From positions 85,756,477-85,820,476 of the forward strand of contig CM071928.1 in assembly GCA_016081115.2 (NCBI GenBank): 64,000 nucleotides of DNA, given 5' to 3'. The stretch's first letter is position 1; every line of letters begins with the position of its first letter. Below are positions 12,801 to 24,163 of this stretch, in pieces. The DNA comes from Rehmannia glutinosa (lineage: Eukaryota; Streptophyta; Magnoliopsida; Lamiales; Orobanchaceae). The notes beneath the pieces are model-generated. The model searched no databases, was not told the origin of the DNA, and saw only the letters and a list, made by a program, of their open reading frames with translations. The position numbers were made by a program, and so were the translations under genes.

Positions 12801-13490
12801 TGCAGTTTGGTTTAATGGTGGAGATAAATCATTTTCATGTATCAGAACATCAATGTCATGTCGGGTTGGAGATTCAGTAGAGGGTTATACCCGTTCTGGT
12901 CTGCTCCACTTATAGAAAGTGGCATCATGGTCATCATAGAGAAATGGGTCTGTCTCTTCCAATTCAGCCTCTTCTTCGTAGTCGTAGAAATGTCCAACCT
13001 CATTATTATCATCTGGATGAGGATCATTATTCAAATTAATGCTTATGCCTTGTTCACCCACAACACATGGAGAGGTTACTGCTGGTTCATGGAATACACG
13101 ATGTTGAGGTATGAAATGTGGTTGAGTTTCTGGAACTACAATGCCTATGGGATCAAAACCTTCAGCAAAATGATTGGTGTTTTCTGACTCATTTGTTCCC
13201 TTTTAGATTGGGTAGATATTTGGTTGTCACTCAGCTTTGTCACCAAGCAAAGTGGAGCAGACAAAAACTTATCTCTGTTCACACGAATCAACAACTATAC
13301 ATCATCCTCATCTATTACGAAATAAGGTGGCAATAAATCTTTACATTGGTATGTAAGCCAACTTGTCATCTCAATATCAAAATCATCCCAACTCACTTTG
13401 GTAACTAGATATGCATTTTCTAATAATTGTGAAAATGTGACATCCGCAGGATAATCACGTGCTTTGTTTTCTTCCCACTGAAACACCAAC
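9826..13490 (-). pseudogene. mudrA-type transposase relic, split by a solo LTR
   Basis: Read on the reverse strand from 13490, the pieces appear in MULE order. First is an acidic N-terminal region (13295-13489, then broken frames to 12710). Next is a transposase block with ADLVILSNRH and VFPNAHNGVCMYHL at about 12484-12600. The gene is then interrupted by the LTR 10528-12399. It resumes with ERWAHVYFSGRRYSIMTTNI near 10400-10460, a SWIM-type finger ending in RKTCTCF near 10100, and a C-terminal knuckle KSIGHNRRTCKNP at about 9830-9870. The motif normally reads SDRH; here Asp is Asn (G-to-A), which should remove a catalytic residue. With the Ulp1 relic on the other strand this suggests an Ulp1-carrying Mutator-like element; its terminal repeats were not found. 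Confidence 0.8.
10528..12399 (-). mobile_element. family-B solo LTR, copy a
   Basis: An 1872-bp LTR running TGATGGCTCAAAAGC to TACTTATCA, flanked by GCGAT / CCGAT (4 of 5 bases match). It interrupts the transposase relic. Orientation comes from a TATAAAAG box on the reverse strand near 11575, conserved in copies b and c. It has no interior, so it is the product of LTR-LTR recombination. Between 11790 and 12150 it carries repeated CACGGCCGTG-type palindromes (see the finding). Confidence 0.85.
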
Positions 13491-14849
13491 GACGATTAGT
13501 TGAATCAAACTCTCATGCACCATCCCAAAGAATTACTATTGAGCATGAACCAGGACCTGACATAACACAATAACAAACTTAAATAAAAAACTTACAAAGC
13601 AAACGGCCACACAACTGACTACAAACGACCAGCGAACCGACTGCCACCACACACCGACTGTAAGTATCAACCGCACACCAACCACACACTGACCATAAAA
13701 CCAACTATATACAAGACAACAGACCAACCAATTGATATACATAACAATGTTTAACAAAATCGACTTAATTCTATAATTTCATCACAATTTCAACTTCCAA
13801 ACCATTACATGTGCTAAATACAAATAATTGCATATTACACAGTCCATAACACCAAATACATTGGGTTTTTGCCAATTGTTTACAAATGAAAAATGACCAA
13901 ATTAACCACAAACATTAATCAAAAAACAATAATAACCTCTTTCCGTATTTTCGACCTAAACTAGTTGAAAAATAGTACTCAAAACACCTCTGCTCAAAAG
14001 AATTAACTGGAAATGACCTCAGCTAGAATGAAATCGTGAAAAAAATTCACAAAAACACCTCTGCTTTCCGTCCAAAAACCTCTGCTCGAACTCAGGAGTA
14101 AAAAAACGCCGGACACGAGAACAATGACGTCCACCCTGGCCGGAAAATGCTGGGATTTCAGAGGAGATGGGAGAATCGCGAATGAATTGGAAATGTCGTC
14201 CACCCTGGGTCAACTGAGTTTCATTTGAGGAGAGAACAACGTTTTGTCAAAAATTTAAAAACAAATTGAGCATATGGGTATCTTAGACATTTTATATGGG
14301 TGAGGGGTGTTTAATTTAAAGGATTTAGGTTAGGTGACATTTTTCCAAATTTCCCTTTGCAATTTTGAAACATATTTGGTTTTTGTGCAATTAGGCCAAA
14401 CCTCAGGGGTCTTTTGTAATTATCCCTTGAAATAATTGGTTTTGTTAGATTGTTTAAATTATCTCAAAAAGACTTTTACATGTTTGAGAAATAGAAATGT
14501 TTGTGTGTACCTCATATCATGTTTGTGTGTACCTCATATCATATCTTTTTCATTTCTGATTGTTTCTGTTGTAATTACTTAATTATTGATTGTAATTGTA
14601 ATGATACTCTTTATTGGTAAACAGAGGTAAAAGAGGACGCAAACAATAAAAAGAAAAATCACTGTAGAAAATTGACTAGTTGGCCACATCAATGAGAGAA
14701 AAATCGTAGTGAATTTGTCAATGATTGATGGTATGTTTGGGTTTACTCATTAAATCTTAATATTTATGATCTGCAGCTATGAAACAAAAGAGGAAAAAGG
14801 AAAAGTCTTGTTAATATAATAAAATTTGTTATAAAAACTTATGATTACT
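13491..14849. other. no gene seen; AT-rich remnants
   Basis: This holds repeated ACCGACTG words (13590-13720), an exact 22-bp tandem duplication at 14499-14520 / 14521-14542, and a relic of the GGGATAATTACAAAA MITE family at about 14340-14427. Short frames near 14003-14213 look like chance. Confidence 0.5.
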
Positions 14850-15205
14850 AGGGTTGAAAAACAATCCAAATTATTCAATACTCGATTTGAGATCTATCGC
14901 GGAAAGCTCTTTTGAGCTCGGTTCGTTAACATAACGAACTATTGAATATATTTTTTCGTTCGATAAGATATAAAGCTCAACTCGAGCTTGAGCTCGACTC
15001 GATTAGTAATAAAAATAAAATATTTGTAAAAATATCAAGCTACTCAAGCTCGATTTGTGTTCGACTCTACCAAAGTCCGTTTGAGCTCGATTCGATTAAT
15101 AATCAAAGAAGCTCAAACATAAATTTTGAAGCTCTATTAAAACTCAAACAAGTTTGAACAATATCATGTTTGGTTCGACTCGACTAGTTTACAAAATGGT
15201 CATGT
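14850..15205. repeat. hAT-like MITE relic with CTCGAGCTCG repeats
   Basis: It starts near TAGGGTTGAAAAAC and is filled with AGCTCGA/TCGACTCG words typical of short hAT derivatives in plants. An 8-bp stem, GTTCGTTA-ACA-TAACGAAC, lies at about 14921-14939. A related sequence, with the same stem less exact, is at 58955-59212. A right end and duplication could not be fixed. Confidence 0.5.
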
Positions 15206-15452
15206 ATTTTTATGGATATAATGCAACTATATACGAAAGTGCAATTAAATGGTAAGCTCATATAGAGGTATTGGGAAAGAATTATTGCAATTATTTTAGC
15301 TTGACTGGCAGAATTTGAATAAACACGTGATTTTATTGGAACTTGTGATAAGTGTATTTTTATGCATGTTTTATATGTGTATTTGAGTAGAAATTGAGTT
15401 ATTTTGTTATTAATTTCATTAATTTTTGATTATATATTGTTCATACTATTGT

Positions 15453-16404
15453 TGTTAGTCCAAGTGGCTACGATAATCTAGAGAGGGGTGAATCGATTAT
15501 CTCGATTTTTCGCAATCCCCTCTCTTTCGAATGAACAAATAAATGACAAGAATGTAGGTGCGGAAAATAAACAACACTCGATGATTTATAGTAGTTCAAC
15601 CCACCTAGGGCCTAATCTACTACCACCCCGGTAAATCCGAAGTAGATTTCAAAAAGAAAAAAAGTTTTATTAACAATTACCGCAATTATTACAACACCAC
15701 CTTTGAAGATTACTACAATCTTCTTACAACGCCTTTCAAGGAGATTTCTTGTTGTATTGTATGCTTGTGTGTTATGTTGTTTGCTTCAAATCCTTCTCTA
15801 TTTATAGGAGAGTCTTCAAGATTGGATCTCCAACATAGGCTCCTTCATCTTCACTTTTGTCTACAAAAAGAAGATCACAAGATGTAGAAATATAGTACAA
15901 AATTGTTAAAGTAAATCTTGCTGATAATGGTTGTCCAACGGTTTAAATTTTTGCTGTAAAAAACATAGGTCGACCAGTCGCGTAGATATAGAAATTTGAA
16001 AATAGATCGCACTATTTTACACAGGGGGACCGGCCGACGGGGGGTCCGACCGGTCGACCCCCTGTTGGACCGGTTGGGATCTTCAAAAAACAATACAGAG
16101 AAGAGTTCTGTAATCAGGCCATATGCAGACACCGGTCGACCTACCTTAAAAATTCCCCGGTTTTGTTTCTATTTCAAGTTTCGACTACCAGGTACGGGAT
16201 GCCCTATAGGGCGACCGGTTGGCCTCAAAACAGAAGTGTTGTCCAATATTTTGTCAAAAATAAACTTCAAAAAATACTCCAAATATTAGTAAAAACATTT
16301 TACATCATTTGGGAATATTTGGACAACATTTAAAAACATTATTTTGGTGTAAAAATCTATTTAAACAAAATCATCAAAATCTTGATTAAAACATTTATCT
16401 AACA
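15453..16404 (-). repeat. 3' LTR of Copia A2 (deleted form)
   Basis: 952 bp against 1207 bp for the partner at 22250-23456. They align closely except that about 255 bp are missing after CTTTCAAGGAGATT, resuming at TCTTGTTGTATTG. In the longer copy both deletion edges carry AGATT. GACCGGTC-type palindromes lie at about 16026-16215. Confidence 0.9.
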
Positions 16405-17640
16405 AACTCCCCCTTTTTGATGATTACAACCAAAACAATTTTAGGAGATAGATTTTAAAACAAAACACATTTTTCCAGTCTAAAACCATCAATCCAGTAT
16501 AAGCAACATTTATCATAAGATAACACAAGGATAGAAGCAAAGATTTTCCAAAGACATTTTGCACAAGCTCCCCCTATCAACATGCATAACAAAAATAATT
16601 AGAAGCAAATAACTACAAGCTAAAAGCTTGAATTTCATAAGCATAAAAGCTCCCCCTGTCACAAAGATATCATTATCATTAGAAAAGCATAAAAGTCCAT
16701 CATACATCAATTGGACTAAGAATCGTTCACAACTTTTGGCTTTTAAGAGCCCTAACTTATAGCTTTTCTTGCGAGCTTATTTCCACTTCTTTAAGCGTAT
16801 GAGCATATTTTCTGTTTCTCCCCCTTTGGAATCATCAAAAAGAATGTTAGCACAATAAAAACATCATATACTCATATCAAAGTGCGCAATTTAATCGTTT
16901 TATCGATCATCTTTAACATTGAAGCTTAAATTCCAAATAAAAGGAAAAAGTTGATCATATGATTTGCAAAAGTTTATTTGATTGATAAAACATGATCTCT
17001 ATAAACTTATAAGACTTTTCAAATCAAGAGAATCATGTAGGTGATGAATTTTTCATTGAAACATTTTGTCGAACACTTGGCGTGCGTCGAATAAAACAAG
17101 AGATATATAACGCCTTTGTATTACATTTAAGCCAAAAAAATTCATCACCAATTACAATATTACAACAATCATCCATCAATAATCATCATATACAACACAC
17201 TAATATAGAAATTCCATCAAAATAGCAAGATATGAGCACATTCTCAATGGTTCAACCCAATTGAGATTAAAAGGAGAAATTCTTACCAATTAATCGGAGA
17301 AGTCGGATAATAATGATGAAATATAAGTTACATAAACTCAAAAATATATATTTTATAAGAAGAAAATCATTTTGAGTGAATTGTGTTTGAAAAATGCAAA
17401 GGGGTTCGATTTTGGAAGAAAAGAACCAAAATGACAGTTTGAAGGACAGAAACGTTTTTAACTCTGAAATCAGCTAGGGCGACCGATCGACCTGTAGGGC
17501 GATCGGTCCCTGCCATGGTTGACCAGTCGACCTCTCCCGTCGCCGAGGTGCACGAACACCGATTTTGTTTTCATCGAATTTTACACCAAAAATTCGATTT
17601 TTCACCCCTAAGTTTTAAAAACATGCAAATTGCAATCATA
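16405..17640 (-). other. 3' non-coding zone of Copia A2 with four polypurine-like tracts
   Basis: Reverse-strand GGGGGAG-type tracts sit at about 16407 (next to the LTR), 16569, 16650 and 16818 (seen as CTCCCCC / CTCCCCCTTTGG on the + strand). The same four occur in A1 in the same order. A further cluster of ACCGGTC-like words lies at 17478-17535. Only a 65-codon frame of no recognisable family is present. Confidence 0.6.
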
Positions 17641-17644
17641 GACC

Positions 17645-20500
17645 TTATTCAATATGCATTATGCCCAATCGAGCTCGTATTGAGGCAAACGTCTTGGAAG
17701 ATAGCGATTTTGTAAAAATATCCGCTAATTGATCTTGAGATGGAACAAAAGATATCTCAATTTTTCGTTTTGAAACGCAATCTATTAGAAAATGATGTCG
17801 AATCTCAATATTATGATGAACCGGGTTTTGAGCAATATTTATAGCGGATATGTTATCACAAAAGATAGAAACATTTTCAAAAGAATATTTATAATTCGCT
17901 AAAGTTTGTTTCATCCAAAGCAATTGAGTACAACAAAAGGCCGCAGAAATATATTCGGCTTCGGCCGTTGAAAGTGAAACACAATTTTGTTTCTTTGAAA
18001 ACCAAGAAACTAGGCAATCGCCTAAAAATTGACATGATCCGGAAGTACTTTTACGATCATCAATATTTCCCGCATAATCCAAATCACTATAACCTTTAAG
18101 AGAAAAATTTTCATTCTTTGGATAAAATAAACCATATTGAATAGTGCCTTTTAATATCGAAAAATCCTTTTAACGACACTCGTATGAGATTCTTTGGGAT
18201 TGCTTTGAAAACAAGCACATAGGCATACGACATGAAGAATATCCGGTCTACTTGCGGTTAAATAAAGTAAAACTACCAATCATACCTCGATATTTGGATT
18301 CATCAACTGACTTGCCTTTTTCATCTTTATCAATCTTGATATTGGTTGCCATGGGAGTAGAGACGGTTCTTCCTTTTTTAATGCCGAACTTTTTTTCAAA
18401 AGTTCTTTTATATACTTTGATTGTGAAATGTATATTCCTTCTTGGCATTGCTTAATTTGAAGTCCAAGGAAGAAATTTAGCTCCCCCATCATACTCATTT
18501 CGAATTCAACTTGCATAAGCTTAGAAAATTTCTTGCACAAAGATTCATTAGTAGCAACAAATATAATATCATAAACATAAATTTGCACTAATAAGCAATC
18601 TTGCCCTTTTTCAAAAACAAAGAGAGTAGTATCAACTTTACCTCTTGTAAATCCATTTTCCAAAAGAAAAGAGCTAAGTCTATCATACCATGCACGGGGT
18701 GCTTGTGTTTAAACCATACAAGGCCTTTTTAAGTTTATAAACATCATTTGGCCAAGAAAAAATTTTAAACCCCGGAGGTTGTTTTACATAGACTTCTTCT
18801 TGAATAATACCATTTAAAAAAATGGATTTAACATCCATTTGGTAAAGCTTGAAATTTTTAAAACAAGAATAGGCAAGTAAAATACGAATAGCTTCTAAAC
18901 GTGCTACGAGTGCAAAAGTTTCATCATAATCATTACCTTCTTCTTGACAATACCCTTGAGATACTAACCTTGCTTTGTTTCGAACAATATTGCCTTGTTC
19001 ATCGAGCTTGTTTCGAAATACTCATTTTGTACCAATAATTGTTTGAGATGGAGGACAAGGTATCAATTCCCAAACATCATTTCTTTCAAATTGATTCAAC
19101 TCATCTTGCATTTCTAGAAACCAATCCTCATCTTCAACAGCTTCCTTAGCATTTTTAGGCTCTTTTTGAGATATAAGAGCTTTCTTGGCAAATTTCCCTC
19201 GGGTCATTACTTTATCAAGGGGGTAACCAATAATAAGATCTATTGGGTGATCTCGTTACTTTATCCGAAGTATCACATTTGTCTTCTTGAGGAACATTTG
19301 AGCTTGAAGGTTGATCATTTTGAGTATCATCTTGAACAATGGTTCAACAACATCCTCTTCATCACTATCATCATTTGGTATCCTTTCAACACCCGAGGCT
19401 TCATTGAATTTGACATGGATAGATTCTTCAACAACTATACTAGTCTTATTATAAACCCGATAAGCTTTGCTCTTGGTTGAATACCCCATAAATATTCCTT
19501 CATCGGCCTTAGGATCAAGTTTGTCCAATTGATCCTTAGTATTCAAAATAAAACACTTACATCCAAATATTTTGAAGTAACTAATATTTGGAGTTCTTCT
19601 TTTCCAAAGCTCATATGGAGTTTTATTCATTTTTGGACGAATATAAACTCGATTAATGACATAGCAAGCGGTACTTACGGCTTCGGCCCAAAAATATTTT
19701 GGAAGTGAAAATTCATTGAGCATGGATCGACTCATCTCTTGAAGTGTCATATTCTTCCTCTCGGCTACTCCATTTTGTTGAGGTGTCCTTGGAGCCGAAT
19801 AATTATGTGCATATCCCTTGGTTTCACAAAAGACTCTAAATTCACCATCAAATTCTCCACCTCGATCACTTCGAATAGACTTAATAGTATCTTCATTTTC
19901 ATTCTCGATAAGTCTACACAACTTAACAAACTCATTAACAACATCGCTTTTATTTGCAAGAAAAAAGAGCCCAAGTATATCTAGAATAATCATCGACTAT
20001 AACAAAAGTGTAATGTTTTCCACTTAGACTAGCCATACAAATATCCCCATACAAATCTAAATGAAGAATTTGTAGAGGCTTGGTTGTGGAAATTTTATTT
20101 TTGGGCTTAAAACTACTTTTAACTAATTTATTCTTTTGACAAGTGTCACATAAGCCAAGGTTTTCAAAATTTAACTTGGGTAGTCCTTTGACATGTTGAT
20201 TTTTGTAAATCTCTTTCAAATTTTTGTATCCAACATGTCCAAGTCGCCTATGCCATAAGCTAGTTAAATCATTATTGGCGACAAGACAAGCAACATTTTG
20301 ACTAACCAAGTCACTTGTGCAAATTTTATAAAGGTTGCCTTTTCTACTAGCTTCACAAATAATTTTATCATTTTTAAGAACATGACATTTTTCTTTATTA
20401 AAAACAACATCATAATTAGAATCACAAAGTTGGCTTACACTTATCAAATTAAATTTTAGCCCATCTACTAATAAAACATTACTAAGAGAGAAAGAAGAAT
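17645..20500 (-). pseudogene. Copia A2 pol: integrase, reverse transcriptase, RNase H (frame-broken)
   Basis: From right to left: the HHCC finger (His at about 20252 and 20237, CDTC at about 20139-20150); the integrase core with SDRGGEFDG and TPQQNGVAERKN (19760-19860); the integrase C-terminal part with GYSTKSKAYRVYN (about 19440-19490); the reverse transcriptase start (19022-19207, NEVW-like block); broken frames at 18670-19000; the reverse transcriptase end with LLVQIYVYDII, where the usual YVDD reads YVYD (about 18570-18600); MGELNFFLGLQIKQ; and RNase H with DRKSTSG and STAEAEYI (17900-18070). At least five frame changes divide it. Loss of the second catalytic Asp would kill the polymerase even without them. 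Confidence 0.85.
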
Positions 20501-22192
20501 TACCAATGTCTCCATTGCCAATGATTTTTCATTTTCCATTGCCGAACATGACCATACCCTTTTCTTGGAGCTTGATGTTGGTAAAAAATTCTTTCCTTCC
20601 GGTCATATGGCGTGAACATCCGCTGTCCACGAGCCATTTTGAATCCTCCATGGTTGTTATAGCCCCTATAACATACAAAAGAATTATTTTTAGGTACCAT
20701 ATAGTTTTGGGGTCCATGGGGGTTAGCCTTGAGACCTTTGGGTCTCCAAACATAGCTAAAATTATTCATCAATTTACAATGACTAACATAATGACCAACT
20801 TTACCACAATAAAAGCAAATAAGATTGTGGGCACTACTAGCACGTACAAAAGTCGGACCTTTGTCATTTTTCTTTAAAAAAGGTTGAAAAGGTTTATAAC
20901 CAAGTCCTAATTTAGAATGCTCACCTCTTTGTGCATCTAAAATTTTTGTAACCTTATCCGTACTTAAGTTAAAACGATGCACATCATTTTTCAAACATTC
21001 AAGGTCATTTTTGAGCGTTTGTTTTTCGGTTTCAAGAGTACAAACTTTAGTAAGAGGAATAGCATGAGCTTTATCAAGAGATTCATAAAAAGTAAACAAT
21101 TTATCCTTTTCTAATTTAAGCTCTTTATGCTCCATTTTTAAAGTCTTGTATTTAACAATCAAATTTTGAAACTCATTTTGTAATTCATCAAAATCACATT
21201 GTAATTCATCAACTAAGGAAGAAGATGAAGCATTAGAGCGTACCTCATTGTTTTAAAGCCTTCTTTTTCGGAAAAGACTTTTTCTTCTTTTGTTCCTCCT
21301 CCTCGAGTTTTGGGCAATCGGCTATGAAGTGCCCGGATTTTCCGCATTTAAAACACGAGTTGTCACTCAGTTTTCTTGCCTTATTTTTATTCACAAATTT
21401 TGCAAATTTTTGGAATAGTGCGGCCATCTCTTCATCATCCTCATCATTATCATAATATGAATTATTAGAAGAAGATGCTAGACCTTTAAGAATATTTTGC
21501 GTACCCGATTGAGTGTTGGATGGTTTGGAATTTTTCCTCTCCTTGAGATTGACTTCGTAAATGAGGAGGTTCCCGATAAGCTCGTCAAACTTGAGTGTTT
21601 CGAGATTTTGTGCTTTCGTAATAGCCATCACCTTTTCGGACCATGAGCCGGGAAGAGCATTCAATACCTTGGTCACTTTGTCTTCTTCGGAGATGATTTT
21701 ACCAAGAGCCACAAGAGGATTGACAATGTCGTCAAACCTTTCCACCATTTTTGATATGCTTTCACCATCATGCATATTGAAATTTTCAAAGTCTTTCACA
21801 AGCATTGTTTTCTTGCTTGCTTCACTTTCTTTGTGCCCTCATAAATGGTTACTAATTTTTCCCATACTTCATGTGCCGATCTTATGCCTCTTATGCGATT
21901 ATACTCGGTGGCGGTAAGAGATAAATGTAAAATATTTAAGGCCTTATCGTTTAGAGAGAAAGCCTTCTTGTCATTTTCATTGAACTCCTGGAAAGTTTTG
22001 GGAGCCGAGGTGTCGTCCTCCAATTTCTTGGTTGGTTGATCAACTCCTTCAATGACAATTTCAAATATCAAATCCGCACCCTATTAGAAAGCACTCCATA
22101 CGATCTTTCTAAAATGCGTAGTTGTTGGCGTCGAATAGTGGTGGCTTGTTGGTGGAGGCGCTGGTGGTGAGATAAGCTTCATTCGTAGTCAT
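20501..22192 (-). pseudogene. Copia A2 gag with two zinc knuckles, plus protease
   Basis: Gag starts at MTTNEAY (ATG at 22192 on the reverse strand), shortly after the primer-binding site. A two-base loss near 22075 (CGFDI/FEIV) and further shifts split it. The UBN2-like region is followed by CFKCGKSGHFIADC (about 21314-21355) and a Lys-rich stretch. A charged, probably coiled-coil segment (20970-21160) and a second knuckle CFYCGKVGHYVSHC (20776-20817) come next. The protease signature WLVDSGCSRHMTG lies at about 20600-20637, in another frame. Gag packages RNA; the aspartic protease would mature the polyprotein. Confidence 0.85.
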
Positions 22193-22230
22193 GGATCTTT
22201 CCTCTTTACCCGGAATGAGCTAGCCAAAGA

Positions 22231-22249
22231 GTTTGGCTCTGATACCACT
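22231..22249 (-). promoter_or_regulatory. primer-binding site of Copia A2
   Basis: Reverse-strand AGTGGTATCAGAGCCAAA directly abuts the LTR at 22250. TGGTATCAGAGCC is the standard complement of the initiator-Met tRNA 3' end. Confidence 0.88.
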
Positions 22250-23456
22250 TGTTAGTCCAAGTGGTTACGATAATCTAGAGGGGGGTGAATAGATTATCCC
22301 GATTTTTTGCAAATCCCCCTTTTTTTTGAATGAACAAATAAATGACAAGAATGTAAGTGCGGAAAATAAACAACACTCGATGATTTATAGTAGTTCAACC
22401 CACCTAGGGCCTAATCTACTACCACCCCGGTATATCCGAAGTCGATTTCAAAAAGAAAAAAAGTTTTATTAACAATTACCACAATTGTTACAACACCACC
22501 TTTGCAGATTACCACAATCTTCTTACAACACCTTTCAAGGAGATTACCACAATCTTCCTTCACCTATGAAGAGTATCACACTCTTCAACACCTAAGATCA
22601 CTCAAGTGTGTTCTTACCACAAGAATACTAACAAGGATATCTTGTTTTGGATGATTGAAATAAATTCAAGATTATAACTCAATAATGAAGTATATAAATT
22701 TCAAGTGCAAGTGTAATCACGAATAAAAAGCCTAGACCTCAAGGTTGTGCAAGTGAAAGACTTAGGCTATTACAACAAGAATGTAAAAATGAAGGCTTTG
22801 GGAATTTTGCAGATTTCTTGTTGTATTGTATGCTTGTGAGTTATGTTATTTGCTTCAAATCCTTCTCTATTTATAGGAGAGTCTTCAAGATTGGATCTCC
22901 AACATATGCTCCTACATCTTCACTTTTGTCTACAAAAAGAAGATCACAAGATGTAGAAATATAGTACAAAATTGTTAAAGTAAATCTTGCTGATAATGGT
23001 TGTCCAACGGTTTAAATTTTTGTAAAAAACATAGGTCGGCCAGTCGCGTAGATATAGAAATTTGAAAATAGATCGCACTATTTTACACAGGGGGACCGGT
23101 CGACGGGGGGTCCGACCGGTCGACCCCTGTTGGACCGGTTGGGGTCTTCAAAAAACAATACAGAGAAAAGTTCATGTAATCAGGCCATATACAAGCATCG
23201 GTCGACCTGCCTTAAAAATTACCCGGTTTTGTTTTTGTTTCAAGTTTCGACTACCAGGTACGGGATGCCCTATAGGGCAACCGGTTGGCCTGAAAACAGA
23301 AGTGTTGTCCAATTTTTTGTCAAAAATACTGCAAAAATTAGTAAAAATATTTTACATCATTTGGGAATATTTGGACAACATTTAAAAATATTATTTTGGT
23401 GTAAATACCCATTTAAAGAAAATCATCAAAATCTTGATAAAAACATTTATCTAACA
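22250..23456 (-). repeat. 5' LTR of Copia A2
   Basis: 1207 bp, TGTTAGTCC to ATCTAACA on the + strand. It retains the segment deleted from the partner LTR. GACCGGTC-type palindromes are at about 23094-23125 and weaker forms continue to 23290. On the reverse strand CCTATAAATAGAGAAGG (about 22860-22880) is the TATA box. Confidence 0.9.
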
Positions 23457-23601
23457 ACTGTGAGGTGCTTTTATTGGTGTAGATTGACCATTCGGGGCTA
23501 ATTTTGGTGATTTTCGGACCATAGATTCATGTCAAAACATACCGGGGGATTTAAGGATGCAAAAACGCTTGAAATCCCAAGCCAAACGCGTCATTTCGGG
23601 G

Positions 23602-24163
23602 CAGTGTTCTAAAAAGCACTAGACGCTAGTCGGGCGGCGGACAGGGGCCTAGCGCCTTGGAGGCCTAGGCGGAGCCTTAAGTATATATATACAATTTTAT
23701 GAATAATTTCCATAATACATAAATGTAAAGTCTATAAATGATATTTAAATTATTTTTGAATAGATCTGATATTTAAACTTTAAAATTTAAAGTAATTCAA
23801 CACCAATAATCTAATAAAATTATAAATCATCTAAAATACAATACATTAACAAATATTGCATTGATTTATATAATATCGAATTATTAATGGAAAGATTTCC
23901 AGACCCTAAAATTTTATTTTATTTTTATTAAGAAAATTATATATATATTTAATTTCACTTGAACTGAATTTTGGAGTCGTTGGTGCTACTTTTACTAGTC
24001 AGAGTCGTTTTGTTAGGATTTAAAAAAAAAAAACATATAGGGCGCCTAGACCGCCTAGGCCCCGCCTAGGAGCAGCCTAAGCCCCGAACGACCTAAGCAA
24101 AAATTTGGGCGCCTGGTGGCCGCCTAGTGCCTAAGTCCCGCCTAGAGGGATTTTAGAATACTA
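23602..24163. mobile_element. hAT-type MITE rich in CCTAGGCG
   Basis: 562 bp with ends CAGTGTTCTAAAA and, in reverse, TAGTATTCTAAAA, flanked by an exact 8-bp duplication TTTCGGGG (23594-23601 and 24164-24171). Both arms are filled with GCCTAGGCGG words; the middle is AT-rich and non-coding. Joining the flanks restores a family-B LTR collinear with copy a. Related elements lie at 32385-32560 and 40081-40216. Confidence 0.85.

Larger units (their letters stand above)
15453..23456 (-). mobile_element. Copia retrotransposon A2, nearly complete
   Basis: An 8004-bp element bounded by TGTTAGTCC and ATCTAACA, with flanking ATTGT / ACTGT (4 of 5 match) inside the family-B LTR. Its order on the reverse strand is LTR, primer-binding site, gag, protease, integrase, reverse transcriptase, RNase H, a 1.2-kb non-coding zone with four purine tracts, and LTR. 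That order (integrase before reverse transcriptase) is Ty1/Copia. Long LTRs, a large Gag and the long 3' zone suggest the SIRE/Maximus side of Copia, though I see no env-like gene. Frameshifts in gag and pol make it non-autonomous. Confidence 0.92.

Noticed and set aside
14499..14542. Exact 22-bp tandem duplication
   Set aside because: A single short duplication in non-coding sequence; likely replication slippage with no further structure.
16513..16710. env-like gene in the 3' zone of Copia A2
   Set aside because: Only 65 codons, not found in the equivalent zone of A1, and no membrane-fusion-type organisation is evident.
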